DNA from: Ficedula albicollis
Taxonomy: Eukaryota > Chordata > Aves > Passeriformes > Muscicapidae
Direction: 5' to 3'
NCBI RefSeq assembly: GCF_000247815.1
Contig: NC_021673.1
Location: 107,027,174 to 107,091,173, forward strand
DNA: 64,000 bases
The notes under the pieces were generated by a model. The model was not told where the DNA came from, searched no databases, and saw only the letters and a program-made list of their open reading frames with translations. The position numbers and the translations under genes are program-made. Below, piece by piece: positions 51,583 through 63,175 of the stretch (within the stretch, counting starts at the first letter, position 1; each line of letters starts with the position of its first letter).

Positions 51583-54500
51583 TTAATGCACGGACCCAAC
51601 TCTGATTTTGGTCACAGACAGTAAAGATCTGAAGACAAGTCACTGGTGTTGCTCCAGGGATATTGCCTCTTACTTCCTTGCAACTAAGAAGTGTTTTGGT
51701 TTTGTGTTCTGTTCACTCAGATATTTCATGTCCTACTATTCTGCTATCAGTAAGCAGGAAGAATTAGTGAAGAAAAATAATACCTGTGAATTCATCATTC
51801 CTGAGAGAAACACTTTTATTTTATTTTAGATATTATTCAGATCTATCATGGGATCAATGTCCTATACAGATGGACTGTGCTAGTATGATGCTGAGCAGAT
51901 CTTGAAAAATCTCTGGTAAAGAGAGCTCTTGAATCCTCCAAATTAGACACAGATATGCAGCCTGCCACAAATGGCAAATTAATAAAAAAAGCGTAGTACA
52001 ACATCCAACTAATGAGAACCCCAGAGTAGTGAATACAACCAATTTAAACCAAGGGGTCAATGGGAGTCACAGCTTTAATAATTCTAGAGACATTTAATAT
52101 TGCACAGGGATAGAAAACATCTTCAGTAACTTGCCTTTTAACAAAAAGAAAACCAAAAACCCAACATAACTCCCAGAAAAAGTGAAAGCCAAAGAAAAAG
52201 CTTACTTTTCCCAGTAACAAGGAGAGGTAATGAGAACCCATTCCACTTCTAAAACTAATATAATGGGGAAATTTGACAACTTCAGAAACAGGGAATTATA
52301 GAAAATTGTGATACATCATCAGACATGAACCAGGGCCAAAATTATAACCTAGAACAAAAAACAGAGAAGAATGTTCTTCTTAAACACTCTCAGAAATGAT
52401 TCCTTGTCTTTCCAAGGTCAGCTTCGAAGAATGAAAGCAGAACATGGAAAAGAATAAGCAGAACCTGGGAATCTCCCACATGCCCCACACCTTGTAATCC
52501 CTTGCAGGTGTCTGGAGTACCTGGAAGATGCTACCACTTTGAACCAGCATCTTGCAACTCTACTGGGCTGAATACTAAGCTGTGCAATAGAGGATCAAGT
52601 TCTCAGAAGATCCTGCTCTCAAGAGGGTCTCTTGCCATATCTAGAATTATTAATATGTTATCAGTTACTATATAAGTAGTAATCACAAGGTACCAAATAC
52701 AGAAGTAAAGGAAACTGAAATTGAAACAGTTGACGGATGCTTTCATGTGTTCTCCATTCTCTTTTCTCTCATTATCATATTTCAAACTGCATAAATTTTT
52801 GATTGCTGTGATATAAATAAAACATAGCTTTATGACAGAGATAATTCTAGTGATGACTTCAAGTTCCTTCAGAGATCTAGTACTATCTCAGAAAGATAAC
52901 AGAGAATTATAGAAGTTGAAATTTTAAACTTTAGTTCCACTTGAACATAATATTCAAAACAAACAGCAGGATTAAAGAAAAAAATTGCCATTTGTCTCCT
53001 TAAATATCTTTGCTAATTTCAAATCTTGGTTGTTTGGAATCAAGCAGAAAAAGTGCAGTACCTTCAGATTTTTTGTTAAGTTTTGACAGCCTGCTATCTC
53101 CAGGTGAACATATTTCATGAAAACAAAACCCTTAATTATTATCTATCCACTGAGTACAAATAGTTTACATAAAGTTAATATAACATCACCGTATTTTGTG
53201 CAGGCTTTTTTTCCCCCTGGTTCATTATTCTGTCTAAAGCTGGTCCTTAAATCAACTGTGTTTAATTTGTTTTCTGTCTTCATAAGCTGTCTAGAGCTTT
53301 TACAGTGCGTGAAATTCTTCTGGAGTTATAAATTGAAGTTACATATTTGCTCGAGACAAAATTGCCTTTCTGCTTTCTGAGGGCAAGAAATACAAGTTTC
53401 CAGTTTAACTAGCCTGAATTTTTTTTACTGCTGTTAATCAAACTGAGTGCATGGTTTCCTACAGTCAAACTGAGTCAGCCCACCTGAGCTTTGCCCTCAC
53501 AAAAAAGCTTCTCTCTTTATGTGAATCACAGAAGAAGTGACGTAAAGGACTTTTCTTCATCATTCTACACAGTTTTAAGAATATCCTGTTGTGAGGTCAA
53601 AATGAACTGTTTAAAACAAAATCACAATCTAGTCTCTATTGTACCATTGTTATAAAATGGTCAAAGAAGTATTATACACTTACTTAAAAACTGACTAACA
53701 TATTTCTTGGCCAAATGTTCCATGATTAAAGCAGACATTTAAAACTAGACAAGAATTATTTGTGAAAGAACAAGACATTTATTTTTCAAATGAAAATATT
53801 TCAGTTAGGAAAATGTCAGAAATCTATCCCCTCCCAATTAAAGTTTTTAATTCATTGCTCTGTACTAAACTACTGTAATTCAAAAATCAAGAGGATTAAA
53901 CCTTCAAGAAAGTAACTTACATGTTTCTACATATCTGATACACAACCTTAAGCAGCAGAAAGTAAAGCTTGTTGGTGTTTGCTACCACTCTTGAGGACAC
54001 CTCAGGAACATTCCTTCTAGACTAGTCTAGACTCTCTGCAATTTTTACTTGAACAAATGAGGATATTCAGAATATTAAGTACATCTCCAATTATATAATA
54101 CTGTAGATATGAGTTACTCACATTTGACCCAAGGCCAGTATTCATATTTTATATTTGACAGGAAAAGGCTTGTTAGCAGAGGGGATGAATCAAGCATACT
54201 TTCTCTAAATCCAGCAGGAAAAAGAATGGCATGGTTATTTCATTATTGTAGCCATGGTCCTTTTGAAGCTTACCCGAAAACCGGTTAAAATTAAAGTTAA
54301 TCCAAGTTGTCCTGATGTTTGAAGCACCAAAGCACCATATTTGCATTTTTCACAATAACCATGCTATGTACCCTATTCATTTCTGTATGCCTATTTCAAG
54401 GACACTCAATCATCTGCCTTTGAAAGCCCTCTGTAGGCTTCCTAGAGGACCCTTCCATTACCCACTTCCCCTAATTTAGTAAAGTAATTGTTACCTATCA

Positions 54501-57500
54501 GTATAAAATTCTAAAGAGTGAGTTAGAGATACAAACAGAATTGAAAATTATGTTCCCATAACACAGAAAAATTCCTTTGAGCTGGAGGCCTGCCTTTGAC
54601 AGATATGGCTACTGCTCCTCACAGCCTACACAGAGATATTACCTGAAAACATTTTATATGTAACCAGGATAGAAAAATGACACAAGACAAAATCACCATG
54701 TTCCTCTTCTTTCCCTGCAACCAAGCATCTCTTTCCCCTCTCCAACCCAAAAGTAAGCCTAACTTAGGATTCCTTCCTTGCCAGGGCTGTGTGAGGAACT
54801 TGCAGAGGGCTGTGATCACCTCAACATGCAAAATCCAAAAAATCCTTTTGGATTTACTCAGAATGAGCCTAGATGTAGTCAAAGCTACCATCCTTTCCTT
54901 GGGAAGAGGGGGAAAAGGGAAGGGGAGATTGATACCTGCCTGGGGCTTGCTCCATCAAGAATTTTGGTGGGTTGTGACTTCAGGCATCACCCTGTGAGTC
55001 CAAATGTGACAATATGGGCTGAAAGTGTCCCTTTGTCTCTTGCTTCCTCTTCCTCACACACATTATGTGTCTTGCAAATAAGACCCTAAGAGCTGACAGT
55101 CTGGCTCTTACAAAGATCACTGAGGGATCATTCCTGTGCATTACCCTTATAATGGGTCATAAAAATACCACATTTATATTTTATAAAAACTTTAGGCAGG
55201 GTCCAGCCCTGTTCCTCCAAGAATAAATTATTAATTAAATGAGACTTTTTACTTGACATGTCAGCATTGTTGTTAAGGAAAAATGAAAAGCAATCATTAA
55301 AGTTAAAAGTGTATTTAATTTTTAAGTATTTCAAGTATTTTTCATTTTTTTTATTCAAGTAGTTCATATTTTAAAAGTGCATTTCCCTGCTTAAATCTGT
55401 TATGAACATTTCAACCTACTGACATATATTGACATCTCACCATTTTATCCTTATTTCTGTGATAAATGATAAAATGCATTTCAACTATAACTTTATTTAA
55501 TGAGTTGGGTTTGTTCAGATGCTTTAAATGGTAATCTATCTTAAGCACAGTGAGAAAATACAGACCATATACTTGAAGGACAAAACTGAATTGATGTTTT
55601 TGCTGGCAACTTTACAGGAAGATACAAAGTCCAGCCTCTTTCATTTTTATGTATAGGTTTTCATATTTGCTATGCCAAGAGTGAAAGCATGTGGGCAGAT
55701 AAAGGGGTTCTCAGAAAAGAAATTTCCATTAAAATCAAAAAGGGAAATTATTGACATTTGTAACTGAAAGCTGCTCTCCTCTGACCTTTCCACTGTAACT
55801 GTGGTCTATGCTCTGATGTTTTCTACAGTGTTATTCTCCTTGTTGTGCTGATATTGAGTGTCAGAGGGGAACTGGTATGGCTTTGGCTATGTAAAAAGAG
55901 GGCACCAGAACTTGTATAATGTTCTTCTCTCTCCCACACAGCACATCATGAAGAATGTAAGACGTGTGAGAAGCAGAGCCTGAAGCATCCTTTATGTAAA
56001 ATTAATTGAAAGAAAGGGCCAGTAAAGAAAAAAACCCTTTATCTCCTAGTAAAAAATGTAGATAGTAACAATTTAGGGCAAGTGATTACACCAAGAACTT
56101 CATCATTACCCTGTGCTTAATAAATCATCCTTTCATCCCCCTGTACGATATGGCACCAGTACATATTGCAGCAAATTATAAGACATATGAATGTAGATGA
56201 AAACCAGAATACAAGTAAAGGGTGAGTTTCTTGAGGTTTCCACATCAACGTGTTTGTGAATTACAGCACAGGCATGCATTAGTATAAAGCCCACAAGTCC
56301 TCCTTCAGTGCTCATTCCTGATCTCTCACACCTTGCTTTTCTCCCTGCTGAGCTGTTTCATGTCCAGGCTGCCCAAGCCTGTTTTGTATGCAGCCACACA
56401 GAGAAATGGTGGGAATGGTATCTGATTCGGATTGGAGAAGGCTGAGCTGGACTCTGCTATTTAGTAGTTGCAGTACTCTGTTCCTATTCCTCCTATTAAC
56501 CCCATGGTCCTATTTTTCACCACAGACATGGTTCTTGTTGTGACCATCTGCGTTGCTGAAAACCAGGATCAGAGGTGAACTGAGGAAGGTGAGGCCTGAC
56601 AAACTGCTGTCAATCTTAGCTGCACACGTATGGTGCAAATAGCACCATGCTGGACCACCCTTTCTGCATCCTTCCCAGATTCAAGTGATACCTTCTGAGT
56701 GAATCTCCTAACTACTTCTTCTGCTTCCCTCTTCCTTCACAAGCTCATTCCACTTTAGCAGCCACAATGTTTTTTCTGGTGAAAGTTTAAAACCTCTTCT
56801 CTCTGAATACCAGGGCTTGATTCTACCCCTTTTATCTATCATTCCTGTATTCATGTATTGATTGCACATATAGTCATGACATTCATATATTTAGCATAAA
56901 CCCTAGTAGTTATCAAGATTTTCTCCTACTAGAGAAAATTATTTAAAAACTTTTGTAAATATTCTAAGTCAAGCACCACAGGACCCACTGGCATCCAGTG
57001 ATAAATGGCCAGGTTTGGAGGTGTTTTGCTTGAACACTGGGATACTTCAGATTTATGGGTGGTAATTGCTAAAATAATAATGCTGGCTGGCAGTAACTAG
57101 TGATTGAGATGAATCTACAGTCAATGAAATATGCGTTTTTTAATTTTAAGCATAACTCGCATATTGTCATCTGTTTTATAAAATGTAGGACAAATGAATT
57201 ACTAAACAAACTTGCGAATGCAAATCAAAATTATAGTATGGAAGCATCCTTTCTGTACATATAACAGCCAAGAAAAGCACAGTACTTTACAAAATAATGA
57301 CAGAATAGCTAAAAATTTTAACCTCTCTACAGTGTATCGGTGGTTAAAATGACCACCAAAATAAGACAGAAAATTCTGCATAAAGTTTACATATTGTAGG
57401 CATAAAAATAATTGACAAAATCCATATCTTTTGCCTCAGCTTTTGGTTCAGGTGAGGAACTTGCTGCCTGTTTTGTAAGGAAGACATCTGAATAGAACAG

Positions 57501-57590
57501 TAGAAGAGATAAAGATATCCCTTTACAAAAGATACTCATTAAGTCATTAAGTGGATTCCTCTTTTCAGCAGGTTTGGGGTTTTTTTTGTA
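51583..57590. other. Unannotated non-coding stretch
   Basis: Six kilobases of AT-rich unique sequence. The only notable structure is a perfect 16-bp palindrome at 54016-54031. Overlapping open frames of 106 and 103 codons near 54677-55089 are unrecognised. No transposon was identified, and no tandem duplication above 30 bp was seen. Confidence 0.6.
54016..54031. repeat. Perfect 16-bp palindrome
   Basis: tctagactagtctaga reads the same on both strands. The symmetry stops one base outside on each side. Confidence 0.9.
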
Positions 57591-57943
57591 AGGAGTCAGC
57601 ATTCTGACATTTTGAAATACACTGACAAGATAATTGTAAATCCTAAGCCTGAAACAGAATACTGAATGTGAACCCAGCATTAAATCACTGTATATCCTAG
57701 GATGCTAAGCTCTATAGCATCATGACAAGTATAGATGAAACATGCAATCTAATTCATCACTTCAGTACTTACAATAAATATGCCTATAATTTCAAACTGT
57801 TTGTAGCAAACACATAATGTGACAAATGATGCTATAAACTTTTATCTCCTGCGAGGATACAGATTTCAAACAAAGTTTGCAAAGAAAATCCATGTAGTAA
57901 AACGTATTTTGTAGAAAACACAGTAATCACATAACAGGAAAGC
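57591..57943. repeat. Block A, first copy of a ~353-bp duplicated block
   Basis: Begins aggagtcagcattctgacat and ends ataacaggaaagc. It is repeated almost exactly 689 bp downstream at 58280-58632, with a purine satellite between. The 97-codon frame at 57387-57680 shares its start with the frame at 57866-58369 only because of this duplication. Confidence 0.95.
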
Positions 57944-58284
57944 GAAGGAAGAGAAGAGAAGAGGAAGAGAAGAGGAAGAGAAGAGGAAGAGAAGAGGAAG
58001 AGAAGAGGAAGAGAAGAGGAAGAGAAGAGGAAGAGAAGAGGAAGAGAAGAGGAAGAGAAGAGGAAGAGAAGAGGAAGAGAAGAGGAAGAGAAGAGGAAGA
58101 GAAGAGGAAGAGAAGAGGAAGAGAAGAGGAAGAGAAGAGGAAGAGAAGAGGAAGAGAAGAGGAAGAGAAGAGGAAGAGAAGAGGAAGAGAAGAGGAAGAG
58201 AAGAGGAAGAGAAGAGGAAGAGAAGAGGAAGAGAAGAGGAAGAGAAGAGGAAGAGAAGAGGAAGAGAAGAGGAAGAGAAAGGAG
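57944..58284. repeat. 11-bp purine satellite (agaagaggaag)n, ~30 units
   Basis: After a short irregular start (gaaggaagagaagagaagag) the unit agaagaggaag repeats about 30 times. The whole 341-nt run contains only A and G on the plus strand. Its translation on minus gives a repeated Ser/Leu/Pro/Phe peptide of 11 residues (frame 57866-58369, 167 codons), which is an artefact of an 11-bp unit read three times. Confidence 0.97.
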
Positions 58285-58632
58285 TCAGCATTCTGACATT
58301 TTGAAATACACTGACAAGATAATTGTAAATCCTAAGCCTGAAACAGAATACTGAATGTGAACCCAGCATTAAATCACTGTATATCCTAGGATGCTAAGCT
58401 CTATAGCATCATGACAAGTATAGATGAAACATGCAATCTAATTCATCACTTCAGTACTTACAATAAATATGCCTATAATTTCAAACTGTTTGTAGCAAAC
58501 ACATAATGTGACAAATGATGCTATAAACTTTTATCTCCTGCGAGGATACAGATTTCAAACAAAGTTTGCAAAGAAAATCCATGTAGTAAAACGTATTTTG
58601 TAGAAAACACAGTAACCACATAACAGGAAAGC
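58280..58632. repeat. Block A', second copy
   Basis: Matches 57591-57943 at an offset of 689 bp. The one clear difference I see is cagtaacc versus cagtaatc near 58613. Its first few bases overlap the end of the purine run. Confidence 0.95.
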
Positions 58633-58694
58633 AAGAAAATCCATGTAGTAAAACGTATTTTGTAGAAAACACAGTAATCACATAACAGGAAAGC
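58633..58694. repeat. Block A'', third partial copy, 62 bp
   Basis: Repeats the last 62 bp of block A' (from aagaaaatccatgtagtaaa at 58571), offset 62 bp. It carries the cagtaatc variant of the first block rather than the cagtaacc of A', so the copying history is not a simple duplication of A' as now seen. Confidence 0.95.
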
Positions 58695-59205
58695 AAGAGA
58701 AGAGAAGAGAAGAGAAGAGAAGAGAAGAGAAGAGAAGAGAAGAGAAGAGAAGAGAAGAGAAGAGAAGAGAAGAGAAGAGAAGAGAAGAGAAGAGAAGAGA
58801 AGAGAAGAGAAGAGAAGAGAAGAGAAGAGAAGAGAAGAGAAGAGAAGAGAAGAGAAGAGAAGAGAAGAGAAGAGAAGAGAAGAGAAGAGAAGAGAAGAGA
58901 AGAGAAGAGAAGAGAAGAGAAGAGAAGAGAAGAGAAGAGAAGAGAAGAGAAGAGAAGAGAAGAGAAGAGAAGAGAAGAGAAGAGAAGAGAAGAGAAGAGA
59001 AGAGAAGAGAAGAGAAGAGAAGAGAAGAGAAGAGAAGAGAAGAGAAGAGAAGAGAAGAGAAGAGAAGAGAAGAGAAGAGAAGAGAAGAGAAGAGAAGAGA
59101 AGAGAAGAGAAGAGAAGAGAAGAGAAGAGAAGAGAAGAGAAGAGAAGAGAAGAGAAGAGAAGAGAAGAGAAGAGAAGAGAAGAGAAGAGAAGAAAGAAAA
59201 AGGGG
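58695..59205. repeat. AAGAG pentanucleotide satellite, ~100 units
   Basis: A near-perfect (agaga)n array from 58695 to about 59192, ending in gaaagaaaaagggg. The plus strand is pure purine for 511 nt. This is the longest simple repeat in the window and directly follows block A''. Confidence 0.97.
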
Positions 59206-61686
59206 TCCTGATATTTGGTGATGTTATTTCTGACTACCTGGCTATTGTCAAAGAGCCAAACATGGGGTTTCGTGTGTGTTTAGGGTCTCAGTGAAGTCAG
59301 TAGGGCTGTCCATGTACCCTTAAGGCTCATGCAAAATCCTAGAGCTATGCAAATTGCAGAATTCATGTTTATGGATTAGTCTCTTGGAGAGACTGAAATG
59401 TTATGGTTAATGGCTTACACATTGTTAGAATCACCAGAGGACTTTTGTCCACTGCAGCAAACTGTGCGAAGAAGCAACTGCTCATCTGTGACCACCAAAG
59501 CCCACCCCTCCCTGAGTGTGCTTCCTGAAGGGAACTGTGCTGAAAGTTAAGCCACCTGATGGAGATTGAGATACCATAAAATAAAGGTGGCACTATTGTC
59601 CAAGTAGCTCAGGTCTACAGAGAAGTAAACAAAGCTGGGAGGAGTAGAACTATCCACAAATGAAGCTGTTCTCAGCAGATGTGTTCAAAATCAGCTCTAC
59701 CTGGGGGAGACCATAGCCCACAGACCCATTTGCTGAGGTCAGCCCCAGGAGGAGGTGAGTGTTTGAATGTGAAATGGCAAACCTCTGCCCTGAGGAATGA
59801 ACTGTCACCAACTGGAGGCTACAAACCAGGGATTGAGGCCGATGGAGGCAAATGCTGCTGGGTGGGCTGGTGCTTTTTATCATGGTTATTGTCCTTCCTT
59901 ACCTATCTCACTCAGGTGTAAAACTCCACCTTTTCCCCCCTGGAAAGGTTGGATGGGGCAAAATTGGCTCAACTGTGCTGACATCCGAGGCAGCTGTCTT
60001 GTCTTAGAAGATGTCCAAAACTACCAAATACCCCCAAAGTGCCCCCAGACTCATTTCTGAGACCTTCCACCAAAGGACTGAAGGACACACACGTGCACAC
60101 ACGTACACACATGAGGTACCAGGAAGTTTCCTCCTGAGCCTTAGCACATTTTTACCCATCAGATTTCGTATTTTGTGGGCTTTTTCCCCCACCCTAGACA
60201 GATCAAGATGTCACTCATCACTTAAACCCATGGACATCTAAGCTGCAGCAGTCAAGATTCATATAGATCCATGGTGGTGATCCATGCATCATTCTACTCT
60301 TATCCTTTCTTTTCCTTTCCTTCTTTTTTTTATACATTTTCTTAAGTAATTCCTTTATGCTTTCATATTGCCATATTACTACATATAATAATAGCAAAAA
60401 TGGCTACATACCTGCTTTGCATTGCAGCCAAATTGTTCTGAAATGAACCCTGCATATGCATATTCACAAACACCCATCATTCAGTGTCGTTTCACTCTAA
60501 TCTGCCCCAAGGGACCTATTAACAAGAGCCTGGGTTGCTCTTGCCTTCATGGGGGCGGGTCGTAACAGTCTCCAGTTTCACATATTACTGACTGACATTG
60601 TTATGCTTCACAGGAAGACATGAAACATCTGTTTGGGTGCCATTAGGTGTCCTTTCATAGATGAGTAAGTTTATCTGCATGAATAGTAAAATGACACATA
60701 GGAAAAAACCCAAGAAATGAAATGTCATGAATAATTGCATTTTAGTTTATTCATTTTAACTTAGAGCTAATTTAAAGTAATATGCAGATGTTTTCTGCTA
60801 TTATCTGACTTTTGGAATGGAGACAAAATTCTCTTTTATAACTTTCTGGTGTTCTTTACTTTATGTGAAATTATCCCAGTAACTAAATAAAATGGATTAA
60901 ATGAAACAATGCAGTTAAGGGAAAGGAGATGCATAGAGTGAGGTCTCCTTAAGGGGACACAGTGAGGGAGGATTCATGATGGCTTTTTATTTTTTTCATC
61001 TGGCTTTACTCAAGATGACAGGAGACCCTAGGATTAAAGGCAATGCTTAATATTAATGAATGCAGAAGCCTCAGAAAAGGAGGTGAAAGAAACTGATTGT
61101 CAGCAGCTGAAGACAGAAATGAATTCAGATGGGAGTTGAAGACATGAACACAACAGGACACTAGCTTTTTCTCCAAGCCCAGAAAGAAAAGGAAACAGGG
61201 ATGATGGGAGTGGACCAGAACTTGCAAATAAGTGCAAGAGTTAAGACAGTTGTGAATATATATACTTTTTAATAATTTTTCTATGTTTAAAATATATTTT
61301 TGAAAGAAGAAAAATTATAGGAAGATGTTGACAGCATGTGAATAAACACGTCTGCATGAATAAGGCAAAACTTCATTTAGAAAAAGCCCGAGAGATGCAG
61401 ATAATAGACTCAAATCATGACTTGTCCCGTAATCTGGATAAGGAAACTGGAGGTGAATCTGAAGGAAGTACATTTTACCAAAAAGGAAAAGTCTAAAAGA
61501 GAAAGATATGTTTATAAAAGCCTAAATAAAAAGGAAAATTAAAATAAAGCCTTCAGCAGAAAGAAAGCAGCTAGAATGGAAGAATTTGGTTTCCCAAAAG
61601 TTGCAGGAACTAAAATAAGGCTGAACTAAAATAAGGAAAAGAAATTGGTTAGTAAGGAAAGCTAGCAGATGAAAATAGCAACCAGT

Positions 61687-61772
61687 TGGTGGCCCTGCTT
61701 GAGCAGGAGGATTGGCTTGGATGACCTCCAGAGAACTCCTTCAACTTCAGCCATTCTGTGCTTCTGTGATAT
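61687..61772 (+). mobile_element. CR1 3' tail, plus strand
   Basis: ggtggccctgcttgagcagg, then attggcttggatgacctcca and ccattctgtgcttctgtgat. This is the classic avian CR1 3' end with diverged bases. Only about 85 bp is present, an extreme 5' truncation typical of CR1. Confidence 0.85.
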
Positions 61773-62438
61773 GGTCAGTGTAAAGCTTCCTGCAAGGAGC
61801 CAAACCTCCATTCTCAAAACCCTTCCACACCTGGAAACGTAAGAGGAAGTATGAACAGCACAGCAGCTCACAAGAACACAGGGTTGCTGGGGAAAGCAAA
61901 TTGTTTCCAGGGCCAGGAGCAGGGATGACAGCCTTTTATTGTGCAACACCTCCACAAGGATTTTACAGCCAGCTTTAGTGTCTTTACTGGGGTGTTCATA
62001 GCAGTACACCCTAAAACCTTTCACAGAGGTCTGTGCAGATAAAGAGGCATTTAACATGCAGCAGTGGAAATTTGCTAACCTGATGGTGTATGAAATGTGT
62101 TTGTCATAAAAAAGAATCAGGGCAGGTTAGCTTCAAAACCAGGTTATTTTTGCAGGGCCAAGAGCAGTATCCTGACAGTGGCACTGGAAACATGGAATGC
62201 CAGGCACACTCCTAGGTGTGAATACATTCATTGGCAGTTGTAGCTATGTGCTTTATTTCACTTTTTGGCTTTGCAGCGATTCACTTCAGGAATGACATCT
62301 CCAAGGTAAACAAGATGCCCAGAGTACAAGTTTCAGAGGACGAGCAGGCGCAGCGCTGGTGCAGCTGGGGGAGGCAGGCAGATGGCAGCTCTGCAGCCCA
62401 CAGCACCCACCTTTTGTCCTGGTCTGCACAGGGTACAT

Positions 62439-62460
62439 CTGTGAAACACCTGTTTCACAG
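62439..62460. repeat. Perfect 9-bp-arm hairpin
   Basis: ctgtgaaac and gtttcacag are exact reverse complements around acct. A further partial copy (ctgtttcacg) follows at about 62489. Confidence 0.85.
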
Positions 62461-62603
62461 CCAGTGAACAGCACATCGTGCTGCCCAGCCTGTTTCACGT
62501 ATAATCTGAAGGTCTGTGTCACTGTCTGAGGGTCTCTTTAGGCGTGAGACCCCTCAGAAAGGACATGCAGGTGGTTTAGATTTCAGGCTTTCCTCAAGTC
62601 ACT

Positions 62604-62638
62604 GGCGAAAAACTGCTCCACCGGCGAAAAACTGCTCC
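62604..62638. repeat. 19-bp direct repeat in LTR U5
   Basis: ggcgaaaaactgctcc occurs at 62604 and 62623, a two-copy tandem repeat of 19 bp. Confidence 0.9.
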
Positions 62639-62666
62639 GAGACAATCTTCGGCTCTTTCAAGGTTG

Positions 62667-62672
62667 TTTATT
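62667..62672 (-). terminator. LTR polyadenylation signal
   Basis: tttatt on plus, AATAAA on minus, about 72 bp downstream of the proximal TATA box. Confidence 0.65.
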
Positions 62673-62742
62673 TTATCTTATCTACAAAGTGTCCCAGCCA
62701 GGCCGACACAGGTCCACTCTACAGGGCAACCATAAGCCATAT

Positions 62743-62750
62743 ATTTTATA
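62743..62750 (-). promoter_or_regulatory. LTR TATA box, proximal copy
   Basis: attttata on plus, TATAAAAT on minus, preceded on that strand by agggta-type sequence. Confidence 0.7.
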
Positions 62751-62944
62751 CCCTAAACTACGTCTTCTGTATTTACAATTACTTCCCAATGCCATGCAAT
62801 CTCATTACAATGTCCAGTTCTTTCCCCATCCAATCTGTGGCTCCCAGGATGCAGCCCCAACTCAAAGTGTCCCAGCCAGGCCGACACAGGTCCACTCTAC
62901 AAGGCAACCATGACAGGAGTGCCGTCTGGGAGGCAGAGCCATAT

Positions 62945-62952
62945 CTTTTATA
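62945..62952 (-). promoter_or_regulatory. LTR TATA box, distal copy
   Basis: cttttata on plus, TATAAAAG on minus, the counterpart of 62743-62750 in the second promoter copy. Confidence 0.7.
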
Positions 62953-63175
62953 CCCTAGACTACGTATTCTATATTTACAATCACTTCCCAATGCCATGCA
63001 ATCTCATTGCAACGTCCAGTTCTTTCCCCATCCAATCTGTGGCTCCCAGGATGCAACCCCAACATGGGTGACATGAAGGAGAAGGAGGAAAAACCCACCA
63101 CACCCAGGATTCCATCTTGACCACATGGCCCTTAATATAAACAATCAAACAACCTACTCATTCTACACCCTAACA

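Larger units (their letters stand above)
59206..62519. other. Mostly unannotated stretch with a CR1 tail and a candidate old repeat
   Basis: 59206-60250 is less AT-rich than its surroundings, carries ataaaataaagg near 59576 and has the look of an old LTR, but I cannot name it. A CA/CG-type microsatellite lies at 60083-60112. A CR1 tail is listed separately at 61687-61772. The hairpin at 62439-62460 is also separate. The remainder shows nothing. Confidence 0.5.
62686..63063. repeat. Tandem duplication of LTR promoter segment, 178-bp offset
   Basis: Copies start at 62686 and 62864 with aaagtgtcccagccaggccg. The second has an extra ~24 bp (including gtgccgtctgggaggcag) between aaccat and agccatat that is missing from the first. 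There are also scattered substitutions (tctgtattt/tctatattt, attacaatg/attgcaacg). Divergence is greater than in most other duplications here. Confidence 0.95.
62520..63175 (-). mobile_element. ERV LTR, minus strand, with duplicated promoter segment
   Basis: Read on minus, the LTR probably starts TGTTAGGGTGTAGAATG at 63175. It holds two TATA boxes (tataaaag, 62945-62952; tataaaat, 62743-62750) and AATAAA at 62667-62672, then gagccgaagattgtc and a U5 ending near 62520. The TATA-to-AATAAA distance of about 70 bp fits a retroviral R region. A 178-bp offset tandem duplication supplies the second promoter. No internal viral genes are seen within the window on either side. The 62520 border is approximate and no target-site duplication was found. 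Confidence 0.8.

Noticed and set aside
57866..58369. 167-codon minus-strand frame with a repeated 11-residue Ser/Leu/Pro/Phe peptide
   Set aside because: It is the translation of the 11-bp purine satellite. An 11-bp unit read in threes always gives an 11-residue repeat, and no start or domain context supports a protein.
57591..59205. CRISPR-like array
   Set aside because: The arrays have no spacers, the units are continuous 5- or 11-bp repeats, and the genome is vertebrate.
62516..63076. 186-codon plus-strand frame with an internal repeat
   Set aside because: It is antisense to the minus-strand LTR, and its repeat is the duplicated promoter segment.
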